A stretch of DNA of 64,000 nucleotides from Bretschneidera sinensis (lineage: Eukaryota; Streptophyta; Magnoliopsida; Brassicales; Akaniaceae), in contig CM043700.1 in assembly GCA_023935145.1 (NCBI GenBank), positions 41,272,620-41,336,619 on the forward strand, given 5' to 3'. Positions within the stretch are counted from its first letter, which is position 1. The number at the start of each line of letters is the position of its first letter. This document shows positions 45,578-57,051 of this stretch, in pieces. The notes below the pieces were generated by a model. The model saw only the letters and a program-made list of their open reading frames with translations, searched no databases and was not told the DNA's origin. The position numbers were made by a program, and so were the translations under genes.

Positions 45578-46995
45578 TGAACAAAATTTTCAAAGGGCAG
45601 ATAGGGTGAAACATAGAGGTCTACGTGGACGACATGCTGGTCAAGAGTATAGAGGTACGGAACCACAGTTCCGATTTAAAAGAAGTGTTTGGGGTACTGC
45701 ACAAACATAACATGAGACTGAATCCAGTGAAGTGTGCATTCAGAATAATAGAAGGAAAGTTCCTAGGTTACATGGTCACCCAAAGGGGAATAAAAGTCAA
45801 TACAAAAAAGATAAAGGCCATTCTTGATATGGCCTCCCCTAGATCTGTGAAAGAAGTACAACGGCTCACCGGGAGAATCGCCACCCTGAGTCGCTTTATG
45901 TTCAAGTCTGCGGAAAGATGCCTACCTTTTTTCAAGGCCATCAGGAAGGTAAAAGATTTTTCTTGGACAGAGGATTGCTAGGAAGCATTTGAAGGATTAA
46001 AAAAGTATCTAATCTCGTCCCCGCTCTTAACTAAACCACTCCCGGGTGAAGAGCTGTTTCTGTACTTATTAGCTGGGCAAGGTACTGTGGCCTCTGTCCT
46101 AATCTGAGAATAAAAAAGGCATTCAGAGACCCATCTACTATGTCAGTAGAATCCTCTATGAAGTAAAAGTAAGGTATCTCCCTATTAAGAAGATGGCTTA
46201 TGCTCTCGTGATAGCTGCACGAAAACTCCGACGGTATTTTCAAGCACACATAATTATCCTCCTGATAGATCAGCCTCTGAAGCAGGTCCTGCATAACCTA
46301 AATGTTTATGGGAGAATGGTAAAGTGGGCGGTAGAGCTAAGGGAATTCGATATCCGGTACCATCCACAGAAGGTAATAAAGGGCAAGCCTTGGTCGACTT
46401 CATTGTCGAAACGACCCTATCCATAAATCCAGGCAAAGCAACGAAAATAGAGTCTGATGGACCACCTCCAAGGTGGACTCTTCATGTGGATAGATCCTCA
46501 AATACGGTGGGAAGCAGAGCCTGACTCATCCTCCATAGCCCGACGACTTTGCAGTTGAATACACCTTAAGGTTTGAATTTAAAACCTCCAAAAACGAAGC
46601 GGAATACGAAGCCCTACTGGCTGGCCTAAAATTGTCCAAAGCATTGGCCGCCGAGGCTCTAGACATATTCAGTGACTCCCAGTTGGTAGTAAGTCAGGTA
46701 ATAGGGGAATTTGAGGCCCACGGAGGGAAGCTTGTCCGGTATCTCCAAAAGGTAAAAGAGCTCGCTGCAAAGTTCAAGACGTTTCGAATAACTCAAATTC
46801 CACAGGCCAAAAACTCTAAGGCAGATGCTCTGGCCAGCCTGGCCTCATCCCGACACCTAGAACCAACCCAAGCTGTCTACTTGGAAACCCTCTCCGCTCT
46901 TAGCATAGACGAAGCCCCAGTCCTACCTGTAAAAGAAAAAAAAAACATAGATAAACCCGATCCTCCGGTATTTGAGGAATGGAGAAGTCCCCGAA
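45578..46995 (+). pseudogene. G4 RT C-terminus, RNase H and second RNase H
   Basis: RT resumes with the catalytic YVDDMLVKS (about 45626-45652) and FLGYMVTQRGIKVNTKKIKA. RNase H follows in broken form, with PIKKMAYALVIAARKLRRYF, MVKWAVELREFDIRYHPQ and, in another frame, QALVDFIVE. The second, aRNH-type domain begins WTLHVDRSSN (about 46481) and continues, after stops and a frameshift, to DIFSDSQLVVSQV and NSKADALASLAS (46832-46850). The doubled RNase H is the diagnostic Tat feature. Confidence 0.8.
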
Positions 46996-48180
46996 CAGAA
47001 AAGCGAGGCCAGAATGCTAATCTCCTGAGCCTCTCGGTACGCGATCATAAATGGGCAGTTATATAAGAGGGCTCTGATTATGCCTTACTTGAGGTGCCTC
47101 AACCCTGTCGAGGTCTATTACGCCCTTCGAGAAGTCCATGAAGGCATATGTGGAAATCACCTATGAGCTTGAGCCCTAGCCTTCAAGGTTCTTCGCCATG
47201 GGTATTACTGGCCCAATATGAAAGTAGACGCAGCTAATTTGGTCAAAAAATGTAGAAACGGCCAGCAACATTCCTCAGTATCACACTAGCCTGCTAATCC
47301 CCTCATTACGATCACTAGTCCCCTCTTCTTTGCTATGTGGGGGATGGACATCCTTGGCCCGTTTGCTGCAACAACCAAACAAAAGAAGGATATCATTGTG
47401 GCCATCGATTACTTCACCAAGTGGGTCGAGGCAGAGCCACTAGCCAGCATCATGGATCATCAAACTCGAAATTTCATTCGAAAATCGATCTTATGTCAGT
47501 TCGAGATTCCATGGGTATTGATCACCGATAACGGAAAGCAATTCGATAGGTCCAAGTTTAAAATGTTCTGTGAAGACCTCCACATCGAGCATCGATTTTC
47601 ATCCGTCGGATATCCATAGGCCAATGGTTAGGCCTAAGTCACCAGCAGAACACTTATCTAAGGAATCAAGAAAAGACTCGACGAAACGGATAGGCAATGG
47701 GCTGACCAGCTCCTTAATGTTCTCTGTGCTTATCAGACAACTATGCATATGCTGACAAGAGAAACCCCGTTTTTCATGACGTACGGTTCGAAAGCCGTCA
47801 TCCCGGTCGAGATCGAAATACCATCGATTCGCATGTAATATTTTGAACCAAGTAACAATGAGGAAGGTTTACGGATAAACGTAGACTTGGTTGACGAAGC
47901 CCGAGACAAAGCCCAAATCCGTTTAGCTTCGTACTAACAGAGGACAACCCGATATTACAACTCCCTAGTCCAGAACAGGAACTTCAAACTCCATGACCTC
48001 ATCTTTCGGAAAAGCGAAGTGTCTCGTCCTTGACACATGGGAAAGCTTGTTTCGAATTAGGAAGGCCCATACAGAATTCGAAGAGTTTGCCGGATGGGCA
48101 CTTTTGAACTCGATGAATTAGATGGCAACCTAGTCCTTCGTACTTAGAACTCGGAAAACCTCCGCAAGTTTTATCAATAA
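46996..48180 (+). pseudogene. G4 integrase
   Basis: The zinc-binding part is decayed (about 47080-47260). The catalytic core begins MDILGPFAA and continues with VAIDYFTKWVEAEPLA (first Asp), ITDNGKQFD (second Asp) and, after stops near 47618 and 47630, the remaining core with DRQWADQLLNVLCAYQTT and PFFMTYGSKAVIPVE. The C-terminal part ends FELDELDGNLVLR then a stop. Many stops leave it inactive. Confidence 0.75.
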
Positions 48181-48249
48181 AGTGAAATGTAAAAGGTAAA
48201 AGTAATGGAATAATAAAACTCAAGTTTGAAGAAAAAGTTCAAAATTTTA

Positions 48250-50010
48250 TTAAACTTCAAGTTCGAAGTACAAAAGGTAGGCGTTATCGGCCTCAAATAT
48301 AAAAAGAAAAAAACAAAAACTATCATAAGGAGCCTCACCCTCTGGAGCCTCTCCCTCTAGAGCTCCACCTTCTGTGGCCTCCTGGCTACTAATTGCTGCC
48401 GTATCCTCCACGCCCCCTCCAGTAGCAACAGCGCCAACCTTCTCCGCAAATGACTCCAACTCTAGGCCGGAGAAGTCAACCTCTGGGAAGAGGGAAGTGG
48501 CCTTTCTCTTGGCTTCATTGAAGCCCTTGAGGAACTGGGCGCCACCTTCTTCCAGCAGAGCCTCCTCCCTCTATGCAGCTTGGCTCCGAACCTCCTCCAT
48601 CTCGGCTCGGATGAGATCCCTCTCATTCCTGAAGGCATCCTCAGCTTTTTGCCCGTGATCCTTCTTAAAGACAGCATCCTCCTTAGCCCATTCAATCGCC
48701 TCGAGAGAGGAGGACAAGGCCCGAACAAAGTCCCGGGTCTCCTCCAACTTCTGCTCTGCCTTGGCCAGACGTTCGGCCATATCAACACTATGCAGAGCAA
48801 GAACCCCGGTAAGGACTCCAGCCTGAAACAGAAAAAGGTATTGTGAAAAACAGTTGCAAAATGAAAAATAATTAAAGAGTTAAGGCGAAGGAAAGAAACT
48901 GTACCTGGGAGGCCACAACCTCCATGGCCGAGCAAGGCCTTTCGAACGGCTTTTTCGTGAGCTCTAGCATATCACGAGGAGGAATCCCCATGATCAGGTG
49001 CTCACAAGTGACTCGAGGGTGCGCAAACACTGAGTCGTCGACCTTTAGTGCCTACTTGGGCACAAAGGGAGCAGCAACCTCCGACCCCTCCCTGGCAGAT
49101 GACGGCCCCGGGGCAGGGGTCAACGCGGCAAGAACCGTCGCCGCTTCTAAAACAGGAGGCCTCAGAGGGCTCTCTACAAGAATAAGCACCGGGGTTGAAG
49201 CCCGAGCCTTTTTTCTCTGCTCTTGGGCAGAGCTGCTGGCCTCCGCGGCCCTTTTTTTCCTCCCGGACCATGCGTTTGGCCCTCTCTCTTGCCTGGGCAG
49301 CCATCTCCATCTCTGCACAACAGAAGGGCGTTAGTAACTTAGAAACAAAAATCATACTTGAACAAATTAAAAGATTAAGGGCTACTGTGCTCAAGGTTTG
49401 CTGGAAGGCTGAGAGGGTAGAGACCGCGCCTGAGGAGTTCTTCATTATCTCCAAGCACCTCGATATCCAAGGGCGCGGCCAACATAGCCTTCAGCGTCTT
49501 TTGTTCTTGGTGCAGGAGGTGCGGCTTCTTGCATTTGCCAACACGGTCCAAGCTCCAACAGAGGAGGACGTTAAAGCTCTCAACACTCCTTATGAAGAAG
49601 AATGACCCTTTTCCACCTCTTTATAGAAGAGGGCTTTTGCTTCAGCATGCTCTTTCGAGCCCTCGAGCTGACTATGACCCACCTGATTTGCCTAAGCCGG
49701 GCTATCTAAAAATGGGCTTTGAACACATTTATGTTCATCACCCCACCCACCTCCTGGCACACGGCAATGAATGTCAGGATTAGCCGGATTGAGTTGGGCA
49801 CCAGCTGACTCAGCGCGATACGGAAGTATCTGAGCACCGAGCAGAAGAACGGGTGGAGAGGGAGCCTAAGCCCTCTCTTCATATGATGTTCATAAACGCA
49901 TAGCTGATAAGGTGGGCGGCTCGGAAGGGCATCACATGCCCTCTCCCCACCCTCTGGTGCCCTCAGGTGGTACTCCATAGGGATTCTATACTTTATGCTC
50001 ATCCCCAGTG
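48250..50010 (-). pseudogene. G4 antisense ORF (Transposase_28-like) with an intron
   Basis: Read on the minus strand from about 50010: YRIPMEYHLRAPEGG, a block with YEHHMKRGLRLPLHPFF, SQLVPNSIRLILTF and CQEVGG. This resembles the plant domain called putative gypsy type transposon (Transposase_28). Downstream are a basic Arg/Lys/Ala stretch, a Pro/Ala-rich linker (49052-49200), HPRVTCEHLIMGIPPRDML, and a long Glu/Lys-rich coiled coil (48571-48780). An 82-bp stretch at 48823-48904 has GTACAG and TTTCTGTTTCAG borders, a classic spliceosomal intron. Frameshifts are present. The biochemical role is unknown. Confidence 0.65.
48823..48904 (-). other. Probable spliceosomal intron in the antisense ORF
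   Basis: On the minus strand, CCCAG|GTACAGTTTC at the 5' side and a T-rich tract ending TTTCTGTTTCAG|GC at the 3' side. Frames on both sides join to continue a protein (VVASQ then AGVLTGVLA). Confidence 0.6.
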
Positions 50011-50349
50011 AATTTATATGTTGGTCTTTGAAATTTTTTATAAAATCTAATTGATTTATTTGGATCTTTTGTTTTATGTTTATATTGATCAATATCTGAG
50101 TCAACTTAGATAGAGTTGTTGTGGTGTTAGTTTTTGTTGTATTGTGGATTTATTATGCAAGACTGAATTTATATATTTTAATTTATCAGTTGAATCGTTG
50201 TTAGTAGCCATTTAATTTCTTTTTGGTTGAAATTCGATCGGAATTATAGATTAAATTATTCCAAATTTAATAAAAGTTAAGTTTCACTGTTTAAAACCTG
50301 AGCGATACATCTGCCACTAAACTCTAAACTTCATAGATTACCAATTTAC

Positions 50350-50365
50350 ACACACGCCCGCGCAC

Positions 50366-50448
<83 letters not shown>
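50350..50448. repeat. Compound microsatellite (CA)n(TA)n
   Basis: An ACAC run with a few CG interruptions (50350-50405) passes into an AT run (50406-50448). Confidence 0.95.
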
Positions 50449-50450
<2 letters not shown>

Positions 50451-50879
50451 ATTTTTTTCTTTCTTGAATCCTCTGACAAAAATAAAAAATCAGTTTTAGC
50501 TTTTTCTATTTTAATTTACTTTATGGTTTTTATCTTATGTATATGTTTGGTATTATGTAGGAATTAGATCATGAAGATTTTAAGGCAAGTTTACAATCAT
50601 TTTTAAAAAAAAAAAAACTAAATGGCAAAAAACATGTTTTGATGTGCTTTTGCTTATCTCATTTGATTCGCGAATTTTGATGTTGTTTGCTGGAAAGAGT
50701 AACTGCTAATGCTTGTTCTCATAAGAATTTCTAAGATGTTAACAAAAGTATTGAATATTAGATTTTAAGGCACACAAATTTTACTTGTAATATGTATGGA
50801 TTTAGTTTTGGATTTAGTAGAATATTTTTTTGTTAAGGAAAAATAATGATTTAATTTTTTAGCAAAAAAATATGTCAAT

Positions 50880-51043
50880 CCAATGACCCAAAGAGACCAA
50901 AACCAATTAGAATGGGTTGGGCTAAGTTGAGGTTGGATAGGTTCATGGGTTGGGTTGGGTTGAGATTTTTTCAACCCGGTATGAATGAATTGGATTGAAT
51001 TTTTAGATTAACCCAACCCAAACCGACCTATGTTTACCCCTAG
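50880..51043. repeat. GGTTGGGTT-rich dispersed repeat fragment
   Basis: Dense AACCCAACCC/GGGTTGGGTT motifs, ending in ACCCCTA like the terminus of the hAT MITE at 53702. No left terminus or target duplication is seen, so it is a truncated or different repeat. Confidence 0.4.
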
Positions 51044-53076
51044 TTACTATATTGAAAGCTTTTTACAACTTGACACCTTTTTAACTTACTATGTACAAAA
51101 ATCACTAGACAAAACATTGAAATATCTAGATAAATAAAGCATGGAGTAATCATTACCAAATATATCCTATCATACTTAACCTACAATGTATATCCCTACT
51201 TCGAGGTTATAAGTCATACTAGTCCAAGCTTCAAAGTTTCCTCTAGTTAACAAATGTATGACATTTTTCTCATGCGAGCAAAGTATCATTTTTGCGCAGA
51301 TTTAGTTTCTTGATTGGAAATACAAACTCTCATAATCCATTAATATTTTGCTTCAACAATGCACCATGATTCTTAGCAAATAAATAAATAATGCACCCAA
51401 AGTCTACGCTTAGTGCCCTCCCAGTCCATTTTCCAAACCCTACACTAAAAGAGGAACAAAGAAGAAAGCGTGTGCGGCAAATAGAAATGAATATAAACCA
51501 TTACAGTAAACCAAATAACTATGCTCATAGAATTTAATCGATTGAAGAAAATGAAGATAGTTATAATAAAACACATATTTTAATGATAAAATTCATACTT
51601 TTACTGATAAAAAAATCATAGAGTGAGAAACCTGAAAATCAAAATAACTTTTCCAGACCCAATCCAAAGTAATCATCTATATCCAAGGAAGTCCAACTAT
51701 TATCTAGAGAAGCTTTTGTAGGAAAATAGAATATTGGGCCTTGGTTCAGTGCCCAGTTGCTTTTCCAAAGCCCACCAAGTTGGGCTATTTATTCCTGGAA
51801 AATTAACAATGTTGCTAACTCAAAAATGAATCCAGAAACCTTGTTCAGTGGGATTCTCATTCACTACACTCAATCAGTAGCATTAAGGAATTTTTTAAAG
51901 ACGTTTTATTAAAGTCCAGAAGTAAAACAGAGAGGAAGAAACTTAGAAAGTAAAAAATGAATCTAGAAGAGCCATGAAAACAATCAGCAACAGAGAGGAT
52001 ACCGAGGCAAGAAAGTCAGGGACGCCGGACTCATCCATCGCATCTGTCGGCATTTTTCGAAAGTGCCTGTCCAGATCAAAAGGAATGGTGAATGCTTTAT
52101 ACACCCGAGGTTATGCAGCTATTTTTATTTGGCTCAAGTAGTGCAAATTGCTCCTTCGGATAAAAGAGTTCATCCACAATGTCTTAGACAAAGCCTGGAC
52201 AGAAATATTTAGAAATTAGATACTGAAAAGCTGATTAGGAGCAATAAAATTGAAAAACTTCAAAAAATGAAAATATTCTCATCTATCAAATGAACCTATA
52301 GCATTAAATTTCCACAGCTTAAAAGTATATCTCGGTCGGAACAGAAATTTAAATTAAAAAAAAAATTCTACAATTGCTTCACTTCCTAACTGAGCAAAAA
52401 AAAAAAAAAAAGTCTGGATTACCACCGTAACTACAATTAGACAAAATCTATCATTTGATAAAAAAGAAAAACGAGAGGATTAATGTTTATAAATTTCAAT
52501 CCTTCCAAACAATCTTTTTATTTCCCTACCTTCTCCACTTCTTTTTTCGTAGTAGTTCTTCCTATTTTTCTTCCCTATCAAATGACCCTAAAATGGAAGT
52601 TACTTGCCTTTCATTTAAATTTTTTTTGTGTATCTCTGTTTTTCAACAATTCTGCAAAGCTGTAATGCAGAAAATTCCATAAACGAAAATTGGGGAGTAG
52701 CAATTTTAAAAAACAAAAACTTAAAAGGTACCCTTTCATAATAAAAGGAAAACCTCCATAGGCAAATAGATAGGCTTTAATTCACTTCCAGCTTGAACTG
52801 CAGGCAAAGAAGTGTATTGGAGCGAAATATTGTCTCTCTCGGAAATATTGAACTACTGATATATTTGTTTGCTTGTCATCGACAGTAAACCTGCAGAGAC
52901 AAACTGAACTGAATGAATAGGAGACAAACAGCAAACCAAACGAGAAATTTTCTTAAGTCAACGGTGCAAAGGTAAACAACTAAAATAGAGAAATTCAAAT
53001 TGCATATATAAAGTCTGCTAACAACTTGGTAGACTCTCGAGACGAAGGAAAACATCTAATGCGATAGAGCTGAAAC

Positions 53077-53702
53077 TAGGGGTGGTAATTTTGGACACGA
53101 CACGTGAATCCGACACGATACGACACGAAATAAAGCGTGTTAGTGTTGAGTATAATCGGGTTCGTGTCGTAATCGTGTCGACACGATTATGACACGGAAT
53201 AATCGTGTCGTGTCACGGGTTGACCCACTAACCCGAAATGACACGATTATAACACGATTAATGGGTCACGGGTTGATGGGTCGTGTTGACACGGTTATGA
53301 CCCATACCTATTTATGACCCATTTAAAAAAATATCTATTAAATTAAAAAAAAAATCTTAATATATATATATATATATATATATAAAATAAACCCTAATAC
53401 TAATTTTACAATCCACAGACACAGAAATGGGTTAAGCGTGTCGTGTCGTGTCGGGTCTAACACGACCCGTTTATTATATGGGTTAAATGTGTCGTGTCGT
53501 GTTGTGTCGGGTCTAACACGACCCGTTTATTAAACGGGTTAAGCGTGTCGTGTCGTGTTACCCGTTTAATAATCGTGTCGTGTTCGTGTTGGGTTTTCTT
53601 GACACGATTAATAATCGTGTCGTGTTCGTGTCGACCCATTAATAATCGTGTCGTATTCGTGTCGACACAAACACGACCCGCCAACCCGAATTGCCACCCC
53701 TA
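53077..53702. mobile_element. Nonautonomous hAT-type MITE, 626 bp
   Basis: Terminal inverted repeats TAGGGGTGG and CCACCCCTA are flanked by the perfect 8-bp duplication GCTGAAAC (53069-53076 and 53703-53710). An 8-bp duplication is the hAT signature. The interior is built mainly from CGTGTCG / CGACACG and GGGTTAA-like units on both strands and has no transposase. Confidence 0.9.
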
Positions 53703-53710
53703 GCTGAAAC

Positions 53711-54641
53711 CCTATTAAAAGGCACTGGTAATTATCAGTAAATTTAACTACAAAGTTTAATGAATAATAACAAAAAATTGACATGTGTCTATTTCGGCAC
53801 GAATAGAAAAAGCTTTATTATAAGATTATCGGTGTTGAGTACTGTAACAAAAAATGAAAGGTAAGTGAAAACATTTAATGGAGTTGAATTTATATTAAAT
53901 GTTTGTAGTAATAGAGAATACAAAAGAAATTTTGTGTTTATTATTATAGATCAGTGCCGCTTCCAACATTAGTTTTGGGTTTACTCTAGTAAATATTCAT
54001 GAAAATAGGATGAGCACGCAATAGTATAGTGCTAAAACAATTACGAAAACTTTCATTTGGATGTGTGACCCGTTATGATTGAGGTTACAATTAATTAACT
54101 ACATAATAATTATAATTATTTTTTAATTAATATTTAAAATCCAGTTACATCAATTTGAGTTGTGATTGTTCACTTATTATAAAAACAACTGTAAACCCAA
54201 ATTCAAGACAATTCAAAGCCTAAAATTCTATTTCTATAAACTATTGTTGTTAGCATATTATGCGGAGTATACATCAACCGTATCATATTCTCATTCATTG
54301 GATGAGTCAATAGTTTAATTGCAGTATGCTTAATTGTCAAGTTTCTTCATACAACTCTTATAAGTAAATAGCATCACGGCTGGCATCTTAGTATTCGACT
54401 TCACTTTCTTTCTAATATGATATAGTATTCCATTAAGACATTATTACAGGATGGATTAGAATCAATTCTAGTTTCAAAAAGAAGCAAAAACTAAAAATGT
54501 ATGGAAATTCAGCCACATATATATGTAACGTGTCTTAAACAAATAACGTGGAAATACACTTGCTTTTAAACTACTTTCTCTATTATATTTGACAAAATTG
54601 TGAATTTTTTACTCAATCACCGTGCTAACATGTTACTTATA
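53711..54641. other. AT-rich intergenic DNA
   Basis: I see nothing gene-like or repetitive that can be named here. Confidence 0.5.
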
Positions 54642-54844
54642 GCAAAAATTCTGGGTTATATCGAGTCTAAAACATTACTTGTCCGAAACTCTATTTGTAA
54701 TTTTAGGAAATTTTATTGGTAACGTTAGTAAAAGTGAGATAAAAAAAATAACGTTATCAATAAAATTCTTTAAAATTATCAATGGAGTTTCGAGTGGATC
54801 TAAAACCAATGCTTTAGACCCGGTCTAATCAAGAATTTCTCCGC
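54642..54844. mobile_element. Foldback MITE, 203 bp
   Basis: Two arms of about 90 bp are inverted copies (for example TTTTATTGGTAACGTTA on the left and TAACGTTATCAATAAAA on the right) around a 20-bp centre. TTATA flanks both ends (54637-54641 and 54845-54849). The superfamily is not certain: 5-bp TTATA could also be read as a TA or TTA duplication. Confidence 0.7.
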
Positions 54845-54849
54845 TTATA

Positions 54850-56211
54850 AACCTTCCAAACATTCTTACTACTCTTGGCAAACTTGTTTTCTATTTTACA
54901 TAATACTCCATCATAAAGTAATTAAAGAACTAAACTAAAATATCTTTGTATGGAGAAATTCTTGCTTGGATCTGATTCGTGTGGATGAAGAGAATCATCA
55001 CCATCAATTGTTTAAAAACAAAGATATACTGCCCATGAAACATATTTGGATGTGTACGTCGTACCAACACTATTGATAAGATTCAAAATAAAATCCAAAG
55101 ATTCTAACATATTTGCAACATGGATTTGATTATTTAATCATAACAGAGTATCCAATCAACTAATTATTATTTGACCTTCTATGAACTAAAAATAGGCTAA
55201 CTAGGGTTACCAACATGGCCACATGAGTCATATAGTCTAAAGCCATAATCTTCTTAAGACAATGAGAATTCAAGTCTACCTTATCTTTCACATTTTCATC
55301 ATCAGCATTATGGGGGAAATAGACCCCATTTCAAGAAGAAAAAAAAATATTTGTGCCCCAAACTATTCCCATCTTCACCAAGTTTTTTTTTTTTTTTTAG
55401 GGGAGGGGGTGGGGGGAGAAGCTTATGTCACCATTCTCTTCATCTATAGACAACAATATTTTGGATAAAAACTACACATGAATCTTAACCGTGCAAATTA
55501 AAAGGCTTCAAAATTAGATCACCATATATGAATATGATGCATCACATATCCATATAAATCAATACAAAAAGATAAAGACTTACATCAATGGCCTTAATGA
55601 TTGGTTGGATATGCTGGAGATCTTGTATCTCCTAGTTTTATCCCCATGTGTAATTTGTACCTTTATTGATTTCAATACCCTTTTTACCTGGAAATTACTA
55701 CAAAATTAAAAGGAAAATATAGTAAAACTAGCACAGCTTTATAAATGGTTAGATAAAACATACCACCTAAAAATTATGAGCAAATAAATGTATATCTTAT
55801 TCATATATACATATCAGATATTAAAAGACAGTCATGACAACATATGATTGTCTCTCAAATTACAGGAACTAAATGATAAAAAGTCAATAATATATAGCAC
55901 CTACAAATATATGAACAGATGGATTCCTTTTTTCTTTTACCAAAAAAGAAAGGAGGCTCTCTGCAAGAACACTGAAGCTAACATTACTATATCACAGCAA
56001 CCAAGTACGATCACACTAATGAAATACGAGGTACTTCACCAGCAACCTTAAAAATCTTGATTAGTATCATAATAGTAAGCAAATTACATAACATTACCAC
56101 TTTCCCGGAACCATCAATGTCAATAACACCTCTTTTTTTTCTTCCTTTTATTGATTCTTTTCGATGGGATTGTAGCCCTTGCCTGAGTATTTTAATCAAT
56201 GGCCATTGAAC
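54850..56211. other. AT-rich intergenic DNA
   Basis: No supported gene. A half-arm resembling the nearby foldback MITE (GAGAAATTCTTGCTTGGATC) occurs near 54955. Confidence 0.45.
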
Positions 56212-56394
56212 TCACTTTTCTAGACTTGGACTTTTACGAAACCAGTGAAGCACTGTTCTTCCTTGTGCATCTCTGAAATTGTGACTGACACCGGCAGCAA
56301 TTATGAGGCCCACTCTCCATTCATAAGCAAGAGAAGCTGCCAAGTGTATAACTCCTAGACCTTCATCATCAAGAACATTAGGACCTTTACTGCC
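56212..56394 (-). pseudogene. CAMTA-type transcription factor, ankyrin exon remnant
   Basis: Starting just after an intron-like T-rich stretch ending CAAG, the minus strand encodes GSKGPNVLDDEGLGVIHLAA, then YEWRVGLIIAAGVSHNFRD and GRTVLHW. This is the first ankyrin repeat segment of plant calmodulin-binding transcription activators (KGPNVLDDEGxGVIHLAA). After HW (56242) homology ends and a stop follows within 10 residues. Upstream sequence is not the expected preceding exon. The IPT, CG-1 and IQ parts are not seen within the window, so it is an isolated exon fragment. Confidence 0.8.
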
Positions 56395-56544
56395 TTGAAA
56401 GAAAGTTACAAAAAAGAGAAGAAAACAACAAAGCCAATTTCTTGCATCTTGACAACTCACACATGTTATCTTTTCATCAAATGCATACATTATAAATGCA
56501 GCAACCAATTTATGTTTTCATGAAATCAAAGACTCACTGCAGAT

Positions 56545-56750
56545 AAATAACATCCGTCGGCGTTTAATTTTCGGCACTTTTACATATCGATGCTTATAAG
56601 TTTCGAAATATGCCAAAACTAATTTCATATTGCGGTGCTTGTAAAGGCCGAAATATGAATACTGAAGACATTATTGTGGTGCTTGAAAGCGCTGAAATAA
56701 ACAATTATAAAATTTGTCATGTAGCGGTGCTTAAAAACACTTTGGCTTCT
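56545..56750 (+). repeat. GCGGTGCTT...GCCGAAATA repeat cluster
   Basis: A unit near GCGGTGCTTGNAAAGCGCCGAAATA recurs at about 56632, 56678 and 56723 (spacing near 45 bases), with looser copies upstream. Such subterminal arrays are typical of a degraded DNA transposon. No terminal repeats were found. Confidence 0.4.
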
Positions 56751-56754
56751 CTTA

Positions 56755-56910
56755 ACATATGTGCAAAAAGGAATACAAGAACCATGGCAGAGAATTCCTT
56801 ATGTTATAGCTTTTTTTACTGTGGAGACATCCATCATATTGTTGGATCCTTTGCATGATCAATATACATTAAGTAACCTTTTGATGCACTCTTTTGGAGT
56901 GAATTTGAAG
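56755..56910 (+). pseudogene. URB1-like pseudogene, exon a
   Basis: It encodes YVQKGIQEPWQRIPYVIAFF, TVETSIILLDPLHDQY and LLMHSFGVNLK, then a GTAATG donor at 56911. This matches, from memory, the C-terminal part of the plant homologue of nucleolar pre-ribosomal-associated protein 1 (URB1/Npa1, a 60S ribosome assembly factor). The 5' limit is approximate. Downstream exons carry stops, so the locus is a pseudogene. Confidence 0.6.
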
Positions 56911-57051
56911 GTAATGTTTTATGACTGCATCAAATTTGCATTTTACATCTTTTATGTTTGTTTTGCAATCCAGTGTCATGTTTTATATATGTTTTTAAAC
57001 GTTATTCTGCTTTCACAACCATAATGGATCCTTCATCGACTCTGTTTTCAG

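Larger units (their letters stand above)
35998..50010 (+). mobile_element. G4: Tat-lineage Ty3/gypsy element, interrupted by G3
   Basis: 5' LTR, primer site, gag, protease, RT, RNase H, a second RNase H, integrase, then an ORF on the opposite strand. A second, extra RNase H and an antisense ORF between pol and the 3' LTR mark the Tat lineage. No 3' LTR is seen; homology stops near 50010 at plain AT-rich DNA. G3 splits the RT. Its base composition is clearly more GC-rich than its neighbours. Confidence 0.8.
50011..53068. other. AT-rich intergenic DNA
   Basis: No supported gene. It contains the CA/TA microsatellite, a fragment of a GGTTGGGTT-rich repeat (about 50880-51043) and A- and T-runs. 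A weak minus-strand coding-like stretch at about 52010-52130 (FTIPFDLDRHFRKMPTDAMD, one stop upstream) is unassigned. Confidence 0.5.

Noticed and set aside
50880..51043. Second hAT-type MITE
   Set aside because: Only a right-end-like ACCCCTA is present; no matching left terminus or target duplication could be found.
52010..52130. Host-gene exon on the minus strand (FTIPFDLDRHFRKMPTDAMD)
   Set aside because: It looks coding-like, but I could not tie it to any family and no splice context is convincing.
53457..53703. Opposed ORFs rich in HDT/CRVT repeats
   Set aside because: They are translations of the CGTGTCG/CGACACG units inside the hAT-type MITE.
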